Shown: positions 7,960 to 17,183 of the stretch, one piece after another | Layout: every line of letters starts with the position of its first letter | Numbering within the stretch: the first letter of the stretch is position 1 | NCBI RefSeq assembly: GCF_900109265.1 | Contig: NZ_FNZM01000003.1 | Coordinates: 186,001-250,000 of the forward strand | Source: Paraburkholderia tropica | GTDB taxonomy: Bacteria > Pseudomonadota > Gammaproteobacteria > Burkholderiales > Burkholderiaceae | Length of the DNA stretch: 64,000 nucleotides | Direction of reading: 5' to 3' | Made by a program: the position numbers and the translations under genes | The notes under the pieces: generated by a model | The model's database searches: none | Told to the model about the DNA's origin: nothing | Seen by the model: the letters and a program-made list of their open reading frames with translations, nothing else

Positions 7960-8934
7960 TCACGCGCGATTCCTGCGCCACGTCTCGCTCGGCAACTCGC
8001 CGAATTGCTCGCGGTATTCGCTGGCGAAATTGCCGAAATGCCAGAATCCCCAGCGCGTGGCGACCTCGGTCACCGTGGCCGCATGCACGAGTTCCTTGCG
8101 CACGCGCGCAAGACGCACGGCGCGCATATACGCGAGCGGACTGATGCCGGTCGTCTCTTCGAACGCATACTGCACCGTGCGTCGGCTCGCGTGCATACGC
8201 GCGCACAGCTCGGCGACGGAGAGCGGGCAATCGGGCGACCCTTCGACGATATCGCGCACGCTGCGCACCAGTTGCCAGTTTCGCGCGATGCGCGCTTCGC
8301 CGCGTTCGTGCTGCGCGATATCGGGGAAATCATGCAGTGTTTCGCTCAGACCGAAAATAATGGCTTTTTCCAGCGCGCTCACGCTCTCGCGGTCGTGGAG
8401 CAAACGCGGCGCGCGAACCACGTCGTCGAGCAGCACGCTCAACACGTCGCGGAATTGCTGGAGCCGCGCGGGCGCGATATTCACCACGCCCGCCTTCGCG
8501 CCGATGCGCGCGATGATCGATTCGAGCTGCGCGCGCGTGGCGAAATCCGTCACGGCGGCGGGCTCCATTTCGAGGTTGACGAACACATGGCGGTCCGGCG
8601 AGAGAAACTCGAAGCCGTCGCGGCCGGAAAACACGTGCAGCGCGTCGAGGTGACTCGTCTGTCCCGAAAGCAGCGCATGCCCTTCGAGCTGAAACGGAAT
8701 GCCCAGCGCGAATTTATGGCCGACCACGTCGCCCCGCTGATAAACCGTGCGGTTCAGCCGCTCGACCAGCACTTTCACGCCGCCCGCCATGAACGACGTC
8801 ACCGAACCGTTGAACGTGCCGCGCGAAAGCTGGCAATAGCTCTGGTTCCATGCGTCGAGCAGCGCCGCCTGTTCGTCGACGCTGTGACAGTTCCGAAACT
8901 GGATGGCCTCGTTCGGCGAGTAGCCCGCTTCCAT
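7960..8934 (-). CDS. AraC-family transcriptional regulator
   Basis: 324 residues. An N-terminal sensor region of ~200 residues precedes a C-terminal AraC/XylS double helix-turn-helix (first helix around LSVAELCARMHASRRTVQYA, second around TVTEVATRWGFWHFGNFASE). Overall layout recalls EutR-type regulators. It is divergent from the SDR and APC permease genes that start at 9168, with a 233-bp shared promoter region, so it likely controls that pair. The effector is unknown; an amino alcohol or amino acid is plausible given the permease. Confidence 0.88.
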   Translation of the reverse strand: MEAGYSPNEAIQFRNCHSVDEQAALLDAWNQSYCQLSRGTFNGSVTSFMAGGVKVLVERLNRTVYQRGDVVGHKFALGIPFQLEGHALLSGQTSHLDALHVFSGRDGFEFLSPDRHVFVNLEMEPAAVTDFATRAQLESIIARIGAKAGVVNIAPARLQQFRDVLSVLLDDVVRAPRLLHDRESVSALEKAIIFGLSETLHDFPDIAQHERGEARIARNWQLVRSVRDIVEGSPDCPLSVAELCARMHASRRTVQYAFEETTGISPLAYMRAVRLARVRKELVHAATVTEVATRWGFWHFGNFASEYREQFGELPSETWRRNRA

Positions 8935-9167
8935 GGAGTCTCCCGGGGCGGCCTCGGCTGGCGCCGCAAAATGGCGATCGACCGGAGCAACGCGCGGACG
9001 CGGCTGCGCACGATCCGCGCCCGGCGCTCGTGCATCGCAGCAATGCGTTGCCGATCTTCGCGATTCCTGATTTTTACGGCAATTTTATTTTTTTGCCAAA
9101 TTTGGATAGTGGCCGATTTTCGGTGCACCTAACTTGTGCGTACCGTGAATACGCATAGGAGCCGGGA

Positions 9168-9944
9168 ATGACGGAAAGGGCAGGGAAGCTGGCGGGCAAG
9201 GTCGCTATCGTATCGGGCGGGTCGACGGGCGCAGGCGGCGCGGCGTCGCTGCTGTTTCACCGCGAAGGCGCGCAGGTGGCCGTGGTGGACGTCAATCGCG
9301 GCGCGGGCGAGGAAATCGTCGCGCGCATCCGCGCCGAAGGCGGCGTGGCGGAGTTGTTCGTGGCGGACGTCTCGCAGCGCGCCGCCGTGGACGCCGCCGT
9401 GGCGGGCGTGATCGGGCGTTTTGGCCGTATCGACACGCTGTTCAACCACGCGGGCAGTATTGTCGTGAAGCCGTTTCTCGACACCAGCGACGACGACTAC
9501 GACTGGCTCATGAACGTCAACGTGAAAAGCATGTTCATGATGACGCGCGCGGTGCTGCCTCACATGCTCGAAGCGGGCAAGGGCTCGATCGTCTGCACGG
9601 CGTCGATCTCGTCGGTCGCGGCCACGCCGCTCGAAGTGCTTTATTGCACGACCAAGGGCGCGTGCGCGATGTTCGCGCGCGCGATTGCGGTCGAGTATCG
9701 CGATCGCGGCATCCGCTGCAACGCGGTGTGCCCGGGCTTCATCAACACGCCCCACGGCCAGCGCGAAATCAGCGCACTCGCGCAATATGGTTTCGACGCC
9801 AGCGAAGCGGCGCTCTCGCTTCAGCAGGGACGCTTGTGCAAGCCCGAGGAAGTGGCGCAGGCCGCGCTGTTCCTCGCCAGCGACGACGCGAGTTTCATTA
9901 ACGGCGCGCATCTGTTCGTCGATAACTGTTTTACGGCTGCTTGA
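9168..9944 (+). CDS. Short-chain dehydrogenase/reductase (SDR)
   Basis: 258 residues, classical SDR length. The Rossmann nucleotide-binding motif is SGGSTGAGG near residue 16. A NHAG segment replaces the usual NNAG. The catalytic set is a Ser in TASISS, then Tyr-Cys-Thr-Thr-Lys (YxxxK), followed by VCPGFINTP. It should use NAD(P)H to oxidise or reduce a hydroxyl/keto substrate. The start has a GGAGCCGGGA ribosome site. The permease begins 65 bp downstream, so the two probably form a transport-plus-oxidation operon under the divergent AraC regulator. Confidence 0.92.
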   Translation: MTERAGKLAGKVAIVSGGSTGAGGAASLLFHREGAQVAVVDVNRGAGEEIVARIRAEGGVAELFVADVSQRAAVDAAVAGVIGRFGRIDTLFNHAGSIVVKPFLDTSDDDYDWLMNVNVKSMFMMTRAVLPHMLEAGKGSIVCTASISSVAATPLEVLYCTTKGACAMFARAIAVEYRDRGIRCNAVCPGFINTPHGQREISALAQYGFDASEAALSLQQGRLCKPEEVAQAALFLASDDASFINGAHLFVDNCFTAA

Positions 9945-10009
9945 TACGGAATACGGATTAAATCATCACCAGTTCGACGTTTCCACCCTCTCGCTTGAAG
10001 GATCGTCAT

Positions 10010-11548
10010 ATGGACGCGAATGCAATCGAACCGGCGGCCGAATCCGCCGATCATGATGTCTCGCTGTTGCACAAGATGGGTTACGCGCAGGAGCTTTCGC
10101 GCCGCATGGGCGCGTTTTCCAACTTCGCGGTGTCGTTTTCGCTGATCTGCATTTTGTCCGGCGGCATTACGTCGTTTCAGATGGGATTTTCGGCGGCGGG
10201 CGGCGCATCGATCGGGCTCGGCTGGCCGCTCGGCTCGCTGTTCGCGCTGGTCGTGGCGGCGGCGATGGCGCAGATCGCCTCGTCGTATCCCACGGCGGGC
10301 GGTCTCTATCACTGGGGCTCGATTCTCGGCGGCAAGACCTGGGGCTGGCTCACCGCGTGGCTGAATCTGCTCGGTCTGGTGTTCGTGGTCGCCGCGATCA
10401 ATTACGGCACCTACGATCCGTTCTTTCGCACCTTGATTGCGCCAATGTTCGGCGTCAATCCCGATTCGCTCGGCTGGTGGGATCAAACGATTTTCCTCAC
10501 GCTGATTACCGCTTCGCAGGCGTTTCTGAATCATCGCGGCATTCGCATTACGAGCAAGATTACCGATCTGTCCGGCTACCTGATTTTCGTCGTGACGGTC
10601 GTGCTCGTGGTGTCGCTGCTGGCGTATTCGCCGGTCAAGATCGATCTCTCGCGGCTCTATACGTTCACGAATTTCACCGGCACCGACGGCAGCGCGTGGC
10701 CGAAACAGACGATCGCGATGGCGTTTCTCTCGGGTCTGCTGCTGACCGCCTATACGATCACGGGCTTCGACGCGTCCGCGCATACGTCCGAAGAAACGCA
10801 TCAGGCGGCGCGCAACGTGCCGCGCGGTATTGTCGGTTCGGTGTTCTGGTCGACGACGTTCGGCTACGTGATGGTGTGCGCATTCGTGCTCGTGATGCCG
10901 AGTCTCGGCGCGGCGGTCAAACAGGGAACGGGCTTTTTCCAGGCCATTCTCGCGCCGATTCCCACGCCGCTGCGCCTCAGCATCGAATTGCTGATGTTCT
11001 TTATCAACTACGCGTGCGGGCTGGCCGCGGTCACCTCGACCTCGCGCATGATGTTCGCCTTTGCGCGTGACGGCGGTCTGCCGGGATCGAAATGGCTACG
11101 CAAGGTCAATCCCGCGCATCGCACGCCGGGCGCGGCGATCTGGACGTCGGCGGTGCTCGCGATTGCCGCGACGCTCTATGGCGATGCCTTCACGGTACTC
11201 AGCGCGGGCAGTGCGGTGTTTCTGTTCGTTTCGTATGCGATGCCGATTGCCGCCGGCATTTTCGCCGAAGGCCGCACGTGGACCGAGAAAGGACCGTTTC
11301 AACTGGGCAAATTCTCGAAGCCGTTTGCGATTGCGGCGGTGGGCGGCGCGCTGATTCTCGCCTATGTCGGCATTCAACCGCCGAACGAGAAAGTGCTGTA
11401 TCTGATCGTCAGCCTGCTGCTCGTGCTGCTCGCGATCTGGTATGTGGGCGGCGTGCGTCACCGCTTTTCCGGTCCGCCGATTGCGAAAACGTCGAGCGAG
11501 CGCGAACGCGAATTGAGTCTCGCGGAACATGAGATCGGCGCTAAATAA
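10010..11548 (+). CDS. APC-superfamily amino acid/amine permease
   Basis: 512 residues with about 12 hydrophobic segments. The N-terminal part carries the APC signature (MGAFSNFAVSFSLICILSGG and SSYPTAGGLYHW), and a GFDASAHTSEET segment is typical of the amino acid/choline transporter (ACT) branch. It should import an amino acid, GABA-like compound or amine by proton symport. The start is ATG 10010 with GAAGGA seven bases upstream; a TTG in frame at 9995 overlaps that ribosome site and is rejected. It is probably co-transcribed with the SDR gene. Confidence 0.93.
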   Translation: MDANAIEPAAESADHDVSLLHKMGYAQELSRRMGAFSNFAVSFSLICILSGGITSFQMGFSAAGGASIGLGWPLGSLFALVVAAAMAQIASSYPTAGGLYHWGSILGGKTWGWLTAWLNLLGLVFVVAAINYGTYDPFFRTLIAPMFGVNPDSLGWWDQTIFLTLITASQAFLNHRGIRITSKITDLSGYLIFVVTVVLVVSLLAYSPVKIDLSRLYTFTNFTGTDGSAWPKQTIAMAFLSGLLLTAYTITGFDASAHTSEETHQAARNVPRGIVGSVFWSTTFGYVMVCAFVLVMPSLGAAVKQGTGFFQAILAPIPTPLRLSIELLMFFINYACGLAAVTSTSRMMFAFARDGGLPGSKWLRKVNPAHRTPGAAIWTSAVLAIAATLYGDAFTVLSAGSAVFLFVSYAMPIAAGIFAEGRTWTEKGPFQLGKFSKPFAIAAVGGALILAYVGIQPPNEKVLYLIVSLLLVLLAIWYVGGVRHRFSGPPIAKTSSERERELSLAEHEIGAK

Positions 11549-11560
11549 ATCGTGAATGAC

Positions 11561-11603
11561 GCTGCATCGCCGAAGTCGTGTGAATGGCGATGCAGCTTAT
11601 TTT
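11561..11603 (+). terminator. Terminator of the permease operon
   Basis: An 11-bp perfect stem (GCTGCATCGCC/GGCGATGCAGC) followed by TTATTTT, 12 bp after the permease stop. It abuts the end of the convergent btuC gene. Confidence 0.8.
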
Positions 11604-12631
11604 CCGCGCCCGATCAACAGCACGAAAAACGCGCCGCCGAATAATCCCGTCACCACGCCAACCGGCAAATCGTCGGGCGCGATCAGCGTGCGCGCGGTCA
11701 CGTCGGCCCATACGAGCAGCAACGCGCCGACGAGCGCCGAGGCGGGCAGCACGCGCGCATGATCGGTGCCGACGAGTCGCCGCGCGATATGCGGCGCCAC
11801 CAGTCCCACGAAGCCAATCGCGCCGCTCACGGCCACCATGGCCGCCGTCAGCAACGAACACACGACGAACAACTCGCGGCGCACGCGCGCCACATTGAGG
11901 CCGAGCGTGGCGGCCACGATGTCGCCGCTCATCAGTGCATTGAGTTCGCGACGGCGCGCGATCAGCAGAAGCAGGCCGCCGGCGACGAACGCGGCGGGGA
12001 TTCCGAGCAGACTCCAGCGCGCGAGGCCGAGGCCGCCGAGCATCCAGAACAGCACCGAGGCGGACGCGCGCTGATCGCCCATATAGAGCAGCAGATTCGC
12101 GAGCGCCATCAGCACGAACGACATGGCGACGCCCGCGAGCAGGAGGCGCTGCGCATCGAGCCGCGCGCCGCGCGTGCCGCAACCGATCACAAGCGCAGTA
12201 GCCGCGAGCGCGCCGACGAAGGCGCACGCGGGCAAGGTCAGCGCGCCCCATGCCGCGCCGAGCCACAGCGTCGCCGCGACCGCGCCGACGCTTGCCCCCG
12301 CGCTCACGCCGAGCAGATGCGGATCGGCGAGACGGTTCGACGTGGCGGCTTGCAGGACCGCGCCGGACAGCGCGAGCGCGGCGCCCACGAGCGCGCCCAG
12401 CAGCACGCGCGGCAGGCGGATTTGCCAGACGATATCGTCGATCATCGTGTTGATCCGCACGCCGTCGCCGATGTGCGAAGCCACCGTGCGCACGACGTCG
12501 AGCGGCGCGATGTGCGCCGGCCCGAAGCCGACCGCGAGCACGATGGAAACGGCGAGCGCGCACGCGAGCGACACGATCGCCGTGAACGTCAGCGTCAATG
12601 GCGCGGATGTGTGCGAAGGGCGTGCGTTCAT
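11597..12631 (-). CDS. btuC: Cobalamin ABC transporter permease (FecCD/BtuC family)
   Basis: 344 residues, about nine to ten transmembrane helices. It has the family motifs: RLPRVLLGALVGAALALSGA near the N-terminus, the GVSAGASVGA loop, and VSGAIGFVGLVAPHIARRLV, the coupling region that contacts the ATPase. It forms the inner-membrane channel. The ATG at 12631 overlaps the stop of btuF (ATGA), so the genes are translationally coupled. FecCD permeases also serve siderophores and haem; the upstream cobalamin riboswitch supports vitamin B12. Confidence 0.85.
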   Translation of the reverse strand: MNARPSHTSAPLTLTFTAIVSLACALAVSIVLAVGFGPAHIAPLDVVRTVASHIGDGVRINTMIDDIVWQIRLPRVLLGALVGAALALSGAVLQAATSNRLADPHLLGVSAGASVGAVAATLWLGAAWGALTLPACAFVGALAATALVIGCGTRGARLDAQRLLLAGVAMSFVLMALANLLLYMGDQRASASVLFWMLGGLGLARWSLLGIPAAFVAGGLLLLIARRRELNALMSGDIVAATLGLNVARVRRELFVVCSLLTAAMVAVSGAIGFVGLVAPHIARRLVGTDHARVLPASALVGALLLVWADVTARTLIAPDDLPVGVVTGLFGGAFFVLLIGRGK

Positions 12632-13626
12632 GGCGTGCCTGGTGTGTTGTTGTGCGCCGCAAAGGCTTCCGGATGCAAACCGCGCGCGATCGTTTCGACG
12701 GCTTGCGCGTTGCGCACGCCCGGCGTCGCCGCGTCGTACGGCACCGCGACGAAGCGACGCGCGCGAATCGCCGCGACGTTCGCAAGCGCGGGCGAGCCGA
12801 GCAGAAACGCTTCCTTCTGCGCCGCCGTCACCGCGCCGTAATCGACGATCACGATCACCTGCGGATCGCGCTCGACCACGCTTTCCCAACTCACCTGGGT
12901 CCAGCTTTGCGCGACGTCGTCCATCACGTTGCGGCCGCCCGCTGCGCGGATCAATGCCGTGGGCATCGCGAGCGCGCCCGCCGTGAAGGGCTTGTCCTCG
13001 CCGCTGTCGTAGACGAATACGCGCGGCGTCGTCTGCGTGTTGGCATTCAGCACGCGGCGCACATCGGCGACGCGCGATTGCATCGACGCGATCAGCATCC
13101 GTGCGCGCGCCTCGACATCGAAAATCGCGCCGAGATTGCGCAGATCGTTATAGACATCGTCGAGCGAAGCGGCCGGTCGCGGCATCACATGCGAGCACGA
13201 TTCCGTGAGTTCATAGGTGGCGATGTCGAAGCGCGCGAGCGTTTGCGGCGTGATCGGGCCGCCCACGCGCATGCCGTAATTCCAGCCCGCCACGTAGAGA
13301 TCGGCGTGCGCGGCGGCGAGCGTTTCGAGCGACGGATAGCGGCGCGCGAGTTCGGGCACACCGAGCAGCGCGGCCTGCAACGCGGGGTCCGCCGTCTTCC
13401 AGCCGCTGATGCCGGTGTAGCCCGCCATGCGCGTGCGCAGGCCGAGCGCGAGCATCATCTCCGTGAGATTCACGTCGTTGCTCACGGCGCGCGCGGGCGT
13501 CTGCGTGAACGTCACGTCGCGATTGCAACTGCGCACCGTGACGGGATAGTGGCCCGCGTGCGCGGCGGCGCTCGCGCACGCGAGCAGCAGCGCGACAGCG
13601 GCGCGCAAACCTCGGTTCATTTTCAT
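12628..13626 (-). CDS. btuF: Periplasmic cobalamin-binding protein (BtuF-like)
   Basis: 332 residues. A signal peptide (residues 1-24, ending SAAAHA) precedes a class III periplasmic binding protein fold: the start of lobe one at the PARAVSNDVNLTEMMLALGL segment, a long connecting helix, and a second lobe around VIVIVDYG. It should capture the ligand in the periplasm and pass it to BtuCD. The start at 13626 forms an ATGA overlap with the stop of btuD; open frame further upstream is only the antisense-type continuation through btuD. Ligand assignment rests on the riboswitch rather than on binding residues. Confidence 0.82.
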   Translation of the reverse strand: MKMNRGLRAAVALLLACASAAAHAGHYPVTVRSCNRDVTFTQTPARAVSNDVNLTEMMLALGLRTRMAGYTGISGWKTADPALQAALLGVPELARRYPSLETLAAAHADLYVAGWNYGMRVGGPITPQTLARFDIATYELTESCSHVMPRPAASLDDVYNDLRNLGAIFDVEARARMLIASMQSRVADVRRVLNANTQTTPRVFVYDSGEDKPFTAGALAMPTALIRAAGGRNVMDDVAQSWTQVSWESVVERDPQVIVIVDYGAVTAAQKEAFLLGSPALANVAAIRARRFVAVPYDAATPGVRNAQAVETIARGLHPEAFAAHNNTPGTP

Positions 13627-14429
13627 GCGTTCGACTCCGAATGCGTGGTGATCAACGTGACGCGCGGCCCGCCCGTCACCGGATGGCGATCGACGATCGC
13701 ATCGACGCCATAAACGCGCTTGAGCAGCGCTTCGGTCAGCACCTGGTCCGGCGTGCCGCGCGCGACGATCTCGCCCGCGTCGATCACGAACAGCCGGTCG
13801 CAGAACGCGGCCGCGAGATTGAGATCGTGGATCGTCGCGAGCGTCGTGATGCGCTGGCGCTTCACGAGCGCGAGCAAATCGATCTGATGGCGCGGATCGA
13901 GATGGTTGGTGGGTTCGTCGAGCATCAGCACGCGCGGCGCCTGTACGAGCGCACGCGCGAGCAGCGCGCGCTGGCGCTCGCCGCCCGACAGCGTGGCGAA
14001 GGGCCGTGTGCGTGCGTGGGCGAGCCCGACGTCGAGCAGCGCGCGCTCGATGCGTTCGCGGTCCTCGGCCGTTTCGCCCGCGAGCGCGCGTTGATGCGGC
14101 GTGCGTCCCATCGCGACGACTTCCGCGACGCTCAGTCCGAAATCGTCGGGCGCGTCCTGCAGCAGCACCGCGATGCGCTGCGCGCTCCAGCGCGCGCTCT
14201 GCGCCCAGACGTCGTCGCCGTCGAGCGTGATCGCGCCGCGCTGCGGCTTCGCGTAACGAAACGCGCAACGCAGCAGGCTGGTTTTGCCGCTGCCGTTCGG
14301 CCCGATCAGACCGACGAATTCGCCGGGCTTCACGTCGACGTCGATGGCGCGCAGCAGGGCACGCGCGCCGCGTTCGCTGCGCTCATCGTGTGGCGACCAG
14401 TCGAGTCCGTCGATCTGCAATGACGTCAT
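13623..14429 (-). CDS. btuD: Cobalamin ABC transporter ATP-binding protein
   Basis: 268 residues with a complete ABC ATPase: Walker A GPNGSGKT, Q-loop region LLQDAPDD, signature LSGGERQR, Walker B VLMLDEPTNHLD, and the switch His in ATIHDLN. It powers the BtuC channel from the cytoplasmic side. Its stop overlaps the btuF start by four bases, and it begins 24 bp after the receptor gene stop, consistent with one transcript. Confidence 0.9.
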   Translation of the reverse strand: MTSLQIDGLDWSPHDERSERGARALLRAIDVDVKPGEFVGLIGPNGSGKTSLLRCAFRYAKPQRGAITLDGDDVWAQSARWSAQRIAVLLQDAPDDFGLSVAEVVAMGRTPHQRALAGETAEDRERIERALLDVGLAHARTRPFATLSGGERQRALLARALVQAPRVLMLDEPTNHLDPRHQIDLLALVKRQRITTLATIHDLNLAAAFCDRLFVIDAGEIVARGTPDQVLTEALLKRVYGVDAIVDRHPVTGGPRVTLITTHSESNA

Positions 14430-14453
14430 AATTCGGCATCCTGAGGAAATGAA

Positions 14454-16658
14454 TCAGAAACTCAACGTGGCCGTGACCCAGCCCGAACGCGGCGCGCCCA
14501 GCAGCCATTGGCCGCCGTCGTTCTGCGTCGTCACCGCGTAGGTGCGGTTCGTGAGATTGCGCAGATAGAGCGCGAGCGTGAGGTTGCGCGTAGCGCGCCA
14601 CGACGCCGAGGCGTCGATTAGCGTGTAGCTCGGAATCGACACGGTGTTCGCCGTATCGCCGTAACGGCGGCCCACGTAATGCACGCCCGCGCCCGCGCGC
14701 CAGCCCGGCATGAAGGCCCAGTCGAGCCACACGTTCGCGGTCTGCTCGGGAATGTTGTACGGCACGTTGCCCGCGCGCGACACGCTCTGGCCATTCACGC
14801 TTTCGTTGAAATCGTCGTAACGCGCGCGCAGGAACGAGGCGTTCGCGTCGATCGACCAGCCGCCGCCCAATTGCAGCGCGCCCGTCCATTCCACGCCGCG
14901 CGACGACTGCTTGCCGACCTGCTGCGTGAGATCGGGATTCGACGGATCGGTGCTCAGGAGATCGCGCTTGACGATCTGATAGAACGCGAGCGTCCACGAC
15001 GCGCGGCCGCCCCATAACTGCTGCTTGACGCCCGCTTCCCATTGTTCGCCGTTGGCGAGAGAGAAGTTGCTGCTCGACTTCGAGAGCGTGACGAGCGAGC
15101 CCACGCCCTCGGCGCCCGTGGTGTATTGCGCGTAGACCGAGAGATCCGGCGTGAGCGAGAACACGAGGCCGGTGCGCCAGCCCGTGTGCGCGAAGGTGCG
15201 ATCGAACGACGACGCGGGACCGCTGACCGTCGCGAAGGTATCGCGGTGATAGTCGATATGGTCGTAGCGCAGGCCCGCGATCCACGCGAGGCGGTCGGTT
15301 AGTTCAAGGCGGTTTTCGGCGTACACGGACGCCTGGCGCGTGCTGGTGCGATATTGCGGCACGGTCGGATCGGGGCTCGAAAACACGTCCGGATCGAAGC
15401 CGTATTGCGGCACGATCGACGAGCCGTCGTAGGGCGAATTGCTGGTGTCGAGAAACGAAATCTGATTGAAATCCGCGCCGACGACGAGGCGGTCCTGGCG
15501 GCCGAGCAGATGGCCGTCGAAGGTCGCGTCGAGCGTATCGCCGACCTGCCGTTCGTGATGAAGGATTTCGAGGTAATCGCTGCGCTGCACGTTGCCGTCG
15601 CCCATCAGCGTGTAGCTTTCGCTGTCGCGCCAGTGACGGTTCGTGACCAGATAGTAGAGCTGGTTGCGCACGGTGATGCCGGGAGCGGCGCGCCATTGCG
15701 TGTTCAGGCGCGTCCACTGATCGAAGTACGCGATCGACGCATTGCCGACGTTGTAATTCTGGCGTTCGAGCGCGGGATCGAGCTGACCGTCCGGCACCGG
15801 CACGCCGAAATAACGCGCGGGCATTTGCCGGCCGTAGTCGTAATCGAGCGTGAACGAGAGACGCGGATTCACGTCCAGACGCAGCGCGCCGCCGAGCGCG
15901 GTCGTGTGCGATTCGCCGCGCGGCAGCCAGCCGTTGTTGCGGTCGTCGGCGAGATAGAAGCGGTAGGAAAGCATCGGGCCGAGCGCGCCGGTCGTGTCGA
16001 GCGCCACGCGTTTTTCGCCGTAGCTGCCCGCGCCGAGCTGGATCGTCGTCGCATCGTCGCGTTGCGGCGCTTTGGGCACGACGTTGATCACGCCGCCGAT
16101 GCCGCCTTCGCCGTAGAGCACGGTGGCCGGGCCGCGCAGCACTTCGAGGCGTTCCGCCGACCACGTGTCGAACGGGAACGACACGGTGCCCGCGCCCGCG
16201 TACATGCGCAGGCCGTCGTAAAGCGTGGTCACCGATTCGGGGCCGCTGAAGCCGCGCACCGAGACCGAGGTGCCGCCGTTGCCGGGCGCGGCGTCGGTGG
16301 CGAAACCGGCGGCGCGCGTGACGGCCTGGGTCACGTTGTTGTCGCCGCGCGCGCTCAGTTGCGCGCGGCCGATGGCGTCGACGCTTGCGGGCGTGTCGAG
16401 GCTGGAAAGGCCGAGGCGGCTGCCGGTGGTGAGCGGCGTGGCGAGGTCCGGCTTGCCGGACGACGCGGCTTGCGACGACGCGGCGTTCACGCGCACGGCG
16501 AGCAAGGTCGATGACGAAGCGGTTGGAGACGCGGCGTCGGCGGATGAAGCGCTGTCGCCTTGCGCGAAAACGTGAGCGGCGTGAGCGAGGCAGGAGCAGG
16601 CGAAGGTGCCGTGCACGGCGAAGCGCCGCGCGCGCGAAAGCGGTGTGGATACGTCCAT
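14454..16658 (-). CDS. btuB: TonB-dependent outer-membrane receptor, probably for cobalamin
   Basis: 734 residues. A signal peptide (~1-33) and a Ser/Ala-rich spacer precede the plug domain (SVRGFSGPESVTTLYDGLRM, then RLEVLRGPATVLYGEGGIGG, GVINVVPK). The beta-barrel follows and ends with a terminal Phe (ATLSF). The sequence alone looks like a FhuE/FoxA-type siderophore receptor. However, it is the first gene of a riboswitch-controlled BtuCDF operon, so corrinoid uptake is inferred. The start at 16658 lacks a clear Shine-Dalgarno sequence. It lies ~270 bases downstream of the riboswitch, with a 40-codon frame between. Confidence 0.85.
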   Translation of the reverse strand: MDVSTPLSRARRFAVHGTFACSCLAHAAHVFAQGDSASSADAASPTASSSTLLAVRVNAASSQAASSGKPDLATPLTTGSRLGLSSLDTPASVDAIGRAQLSARGDNNVTQAVTRAAGFATDAAPGNGGTSVSVRGFSGPESVTTLYDGLRMYAGAGTVSFPFDTWSAERLEVLRGPATVLYGEGGIGGVINVVPKAPQRDDATTIQLGAGSYGEKRVALDTTGALGPMLSYRFYLADDRNNGWLPRGESHTTALGGALRLDVNPRLSFTLDYDYGRQMPARYFGVPVPDGQLDPALERQNYNVGNASIAYFDQWTRLNTQWRAAPGITVRNQLYYLVTNRHWRDSESYTLMGDGNVQRSDYLEILHHERQVGDTLDATFDGHLLGRQDRLVVGADFNQISFLDTSNSPYDGSSIVPQYGFDPDVFSSPDPTVPQYRTSTRQASVYAENRLELTDRLAWIAGLRYDHIDYHRDTFATVSGPASSFDRTFAHTGWRTGLVFSLTPDLSVYAQYTTGAEGVGSLVTLSKSSSNFSLANGEQWEAGVKQQLWGGRASWTLAFYQIVKRDLLSTDPSNPDLTQQVGKQSSRGVEWTGALQLGGGWSIDANASFLRARYDDFNESVNGQSVSRAGNVPYNIPEQTANVWLDWAFMPGWRAGAGVHYVGRRYGDTANTVSIPSYTLIDASASWRATRNLTLALYLRNLTNRTYAVTTQNDGGQWLLGAPRSGWVTATLSF

Positions 16659-16797
16659 GCTTATACGGTGTGCGTTGTTGTTATGCGAGGTGTGCGGGGC
16701 GCACGGCGTGCGAGCGCGTACGCAGGCCCGCGTCGAGGCGATCGACGCGAAAGCGAGAAACAGTCAGCGAAACGAAGCGCGTCGGCGCGCCGAACGT

Positions 16798-16920
16798 CTA
16801 GCGGATCGACGTCACGCCGACGCCGATGCGCGAACCCAGGCGACACGCGCGCGAATGAACGTTCGAGACGAGGAACGGGCGGCGAGCGAACGCGCGCCGC
16901 GAGGTGTCCGGTGCAGACAT
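16798..16920 (-). CDS. Possible 40-residue leader ORF between riboswitch and btuB
   Basis: Directly after the riboswitch, a GGAG lies eleven bases before an ATG at 16920 that opens a 40-codon frame (MSAPDTSRRAFARRPFLVSN at the start), ending at TAG 16798. The product is Arg-rich with no recognised domain. The spacing suggests that the riboswitch acts on translation of this frame, with btuB expression following. It may also be chance; no homologue is recognised. Confidence 0.4.
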   Translation of the reverse strand: MSAPDTSRRAFARRPFLVSNVHSRACRLGSRIGVGVTSIR

Positions 16921-16929
16921 GCTGATTTC

Positions 16930-17085
16930 TCCAGGGGTTTCGCGCCCCGAAAATGCGATTGATGTGCGCCGATGCCCAGGTCTGACTTTCGGCGCGAAGG
17001 CCGATCACAGTGGCGCGACCGCGCTGGATTTGCACCAGCTTCCGGACATGGCAACGGAATTGTAAGGCACGCGGCCCGCCCGGAG
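16930..17085 (-). promoter_or_regulatory. Cobalamin riboswitch upstream of the btu operon
   Basis: On the minus strand the conserved core appears in order: GGTGCAAATCC (17036-17026), GCGGTCGCGCCACTGT including the GCCACTG motif (17014-17008), and the B12 box GAAAGTCAGACCTGG (16990-16976). A GGGGCGCGAAACCCC hairpin follows immediately before a Shine-Dalgarno sequence, a likely expression platform controlling ribosome access. High adenosylcobalamin should turn the operon off. The outer boundaries are approximate. Confidence 0.9.
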
Positions 17086-17116
17086 GCCCGATTCCGTCGT
17101 TGCTGGCTTCATTGAG

Positions 17117-17135
17117 AATGTTATAACATAACATT
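17117..17135. promoter_or_regulatory. Zur-type zinc-responsive operator
   Basis: A 19-bp palindrome, AATGTTAT-AAC-ATAACATT, matches the proteobacterial Zur box (core TGTTATA-n-TATAACA). It ends 48 bp before the zigA start and lies just upstream of the btu riboswitch on the other strand. Zinc-loaded Zur should repress zigA from here and could also affect the btu promoter. Confidence 0.85.
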
Positions 17136-17183
17136 TATTCGGGCCAGCGCCCCGATCCCCACACTCGTCGAAGGAGTCATCCG

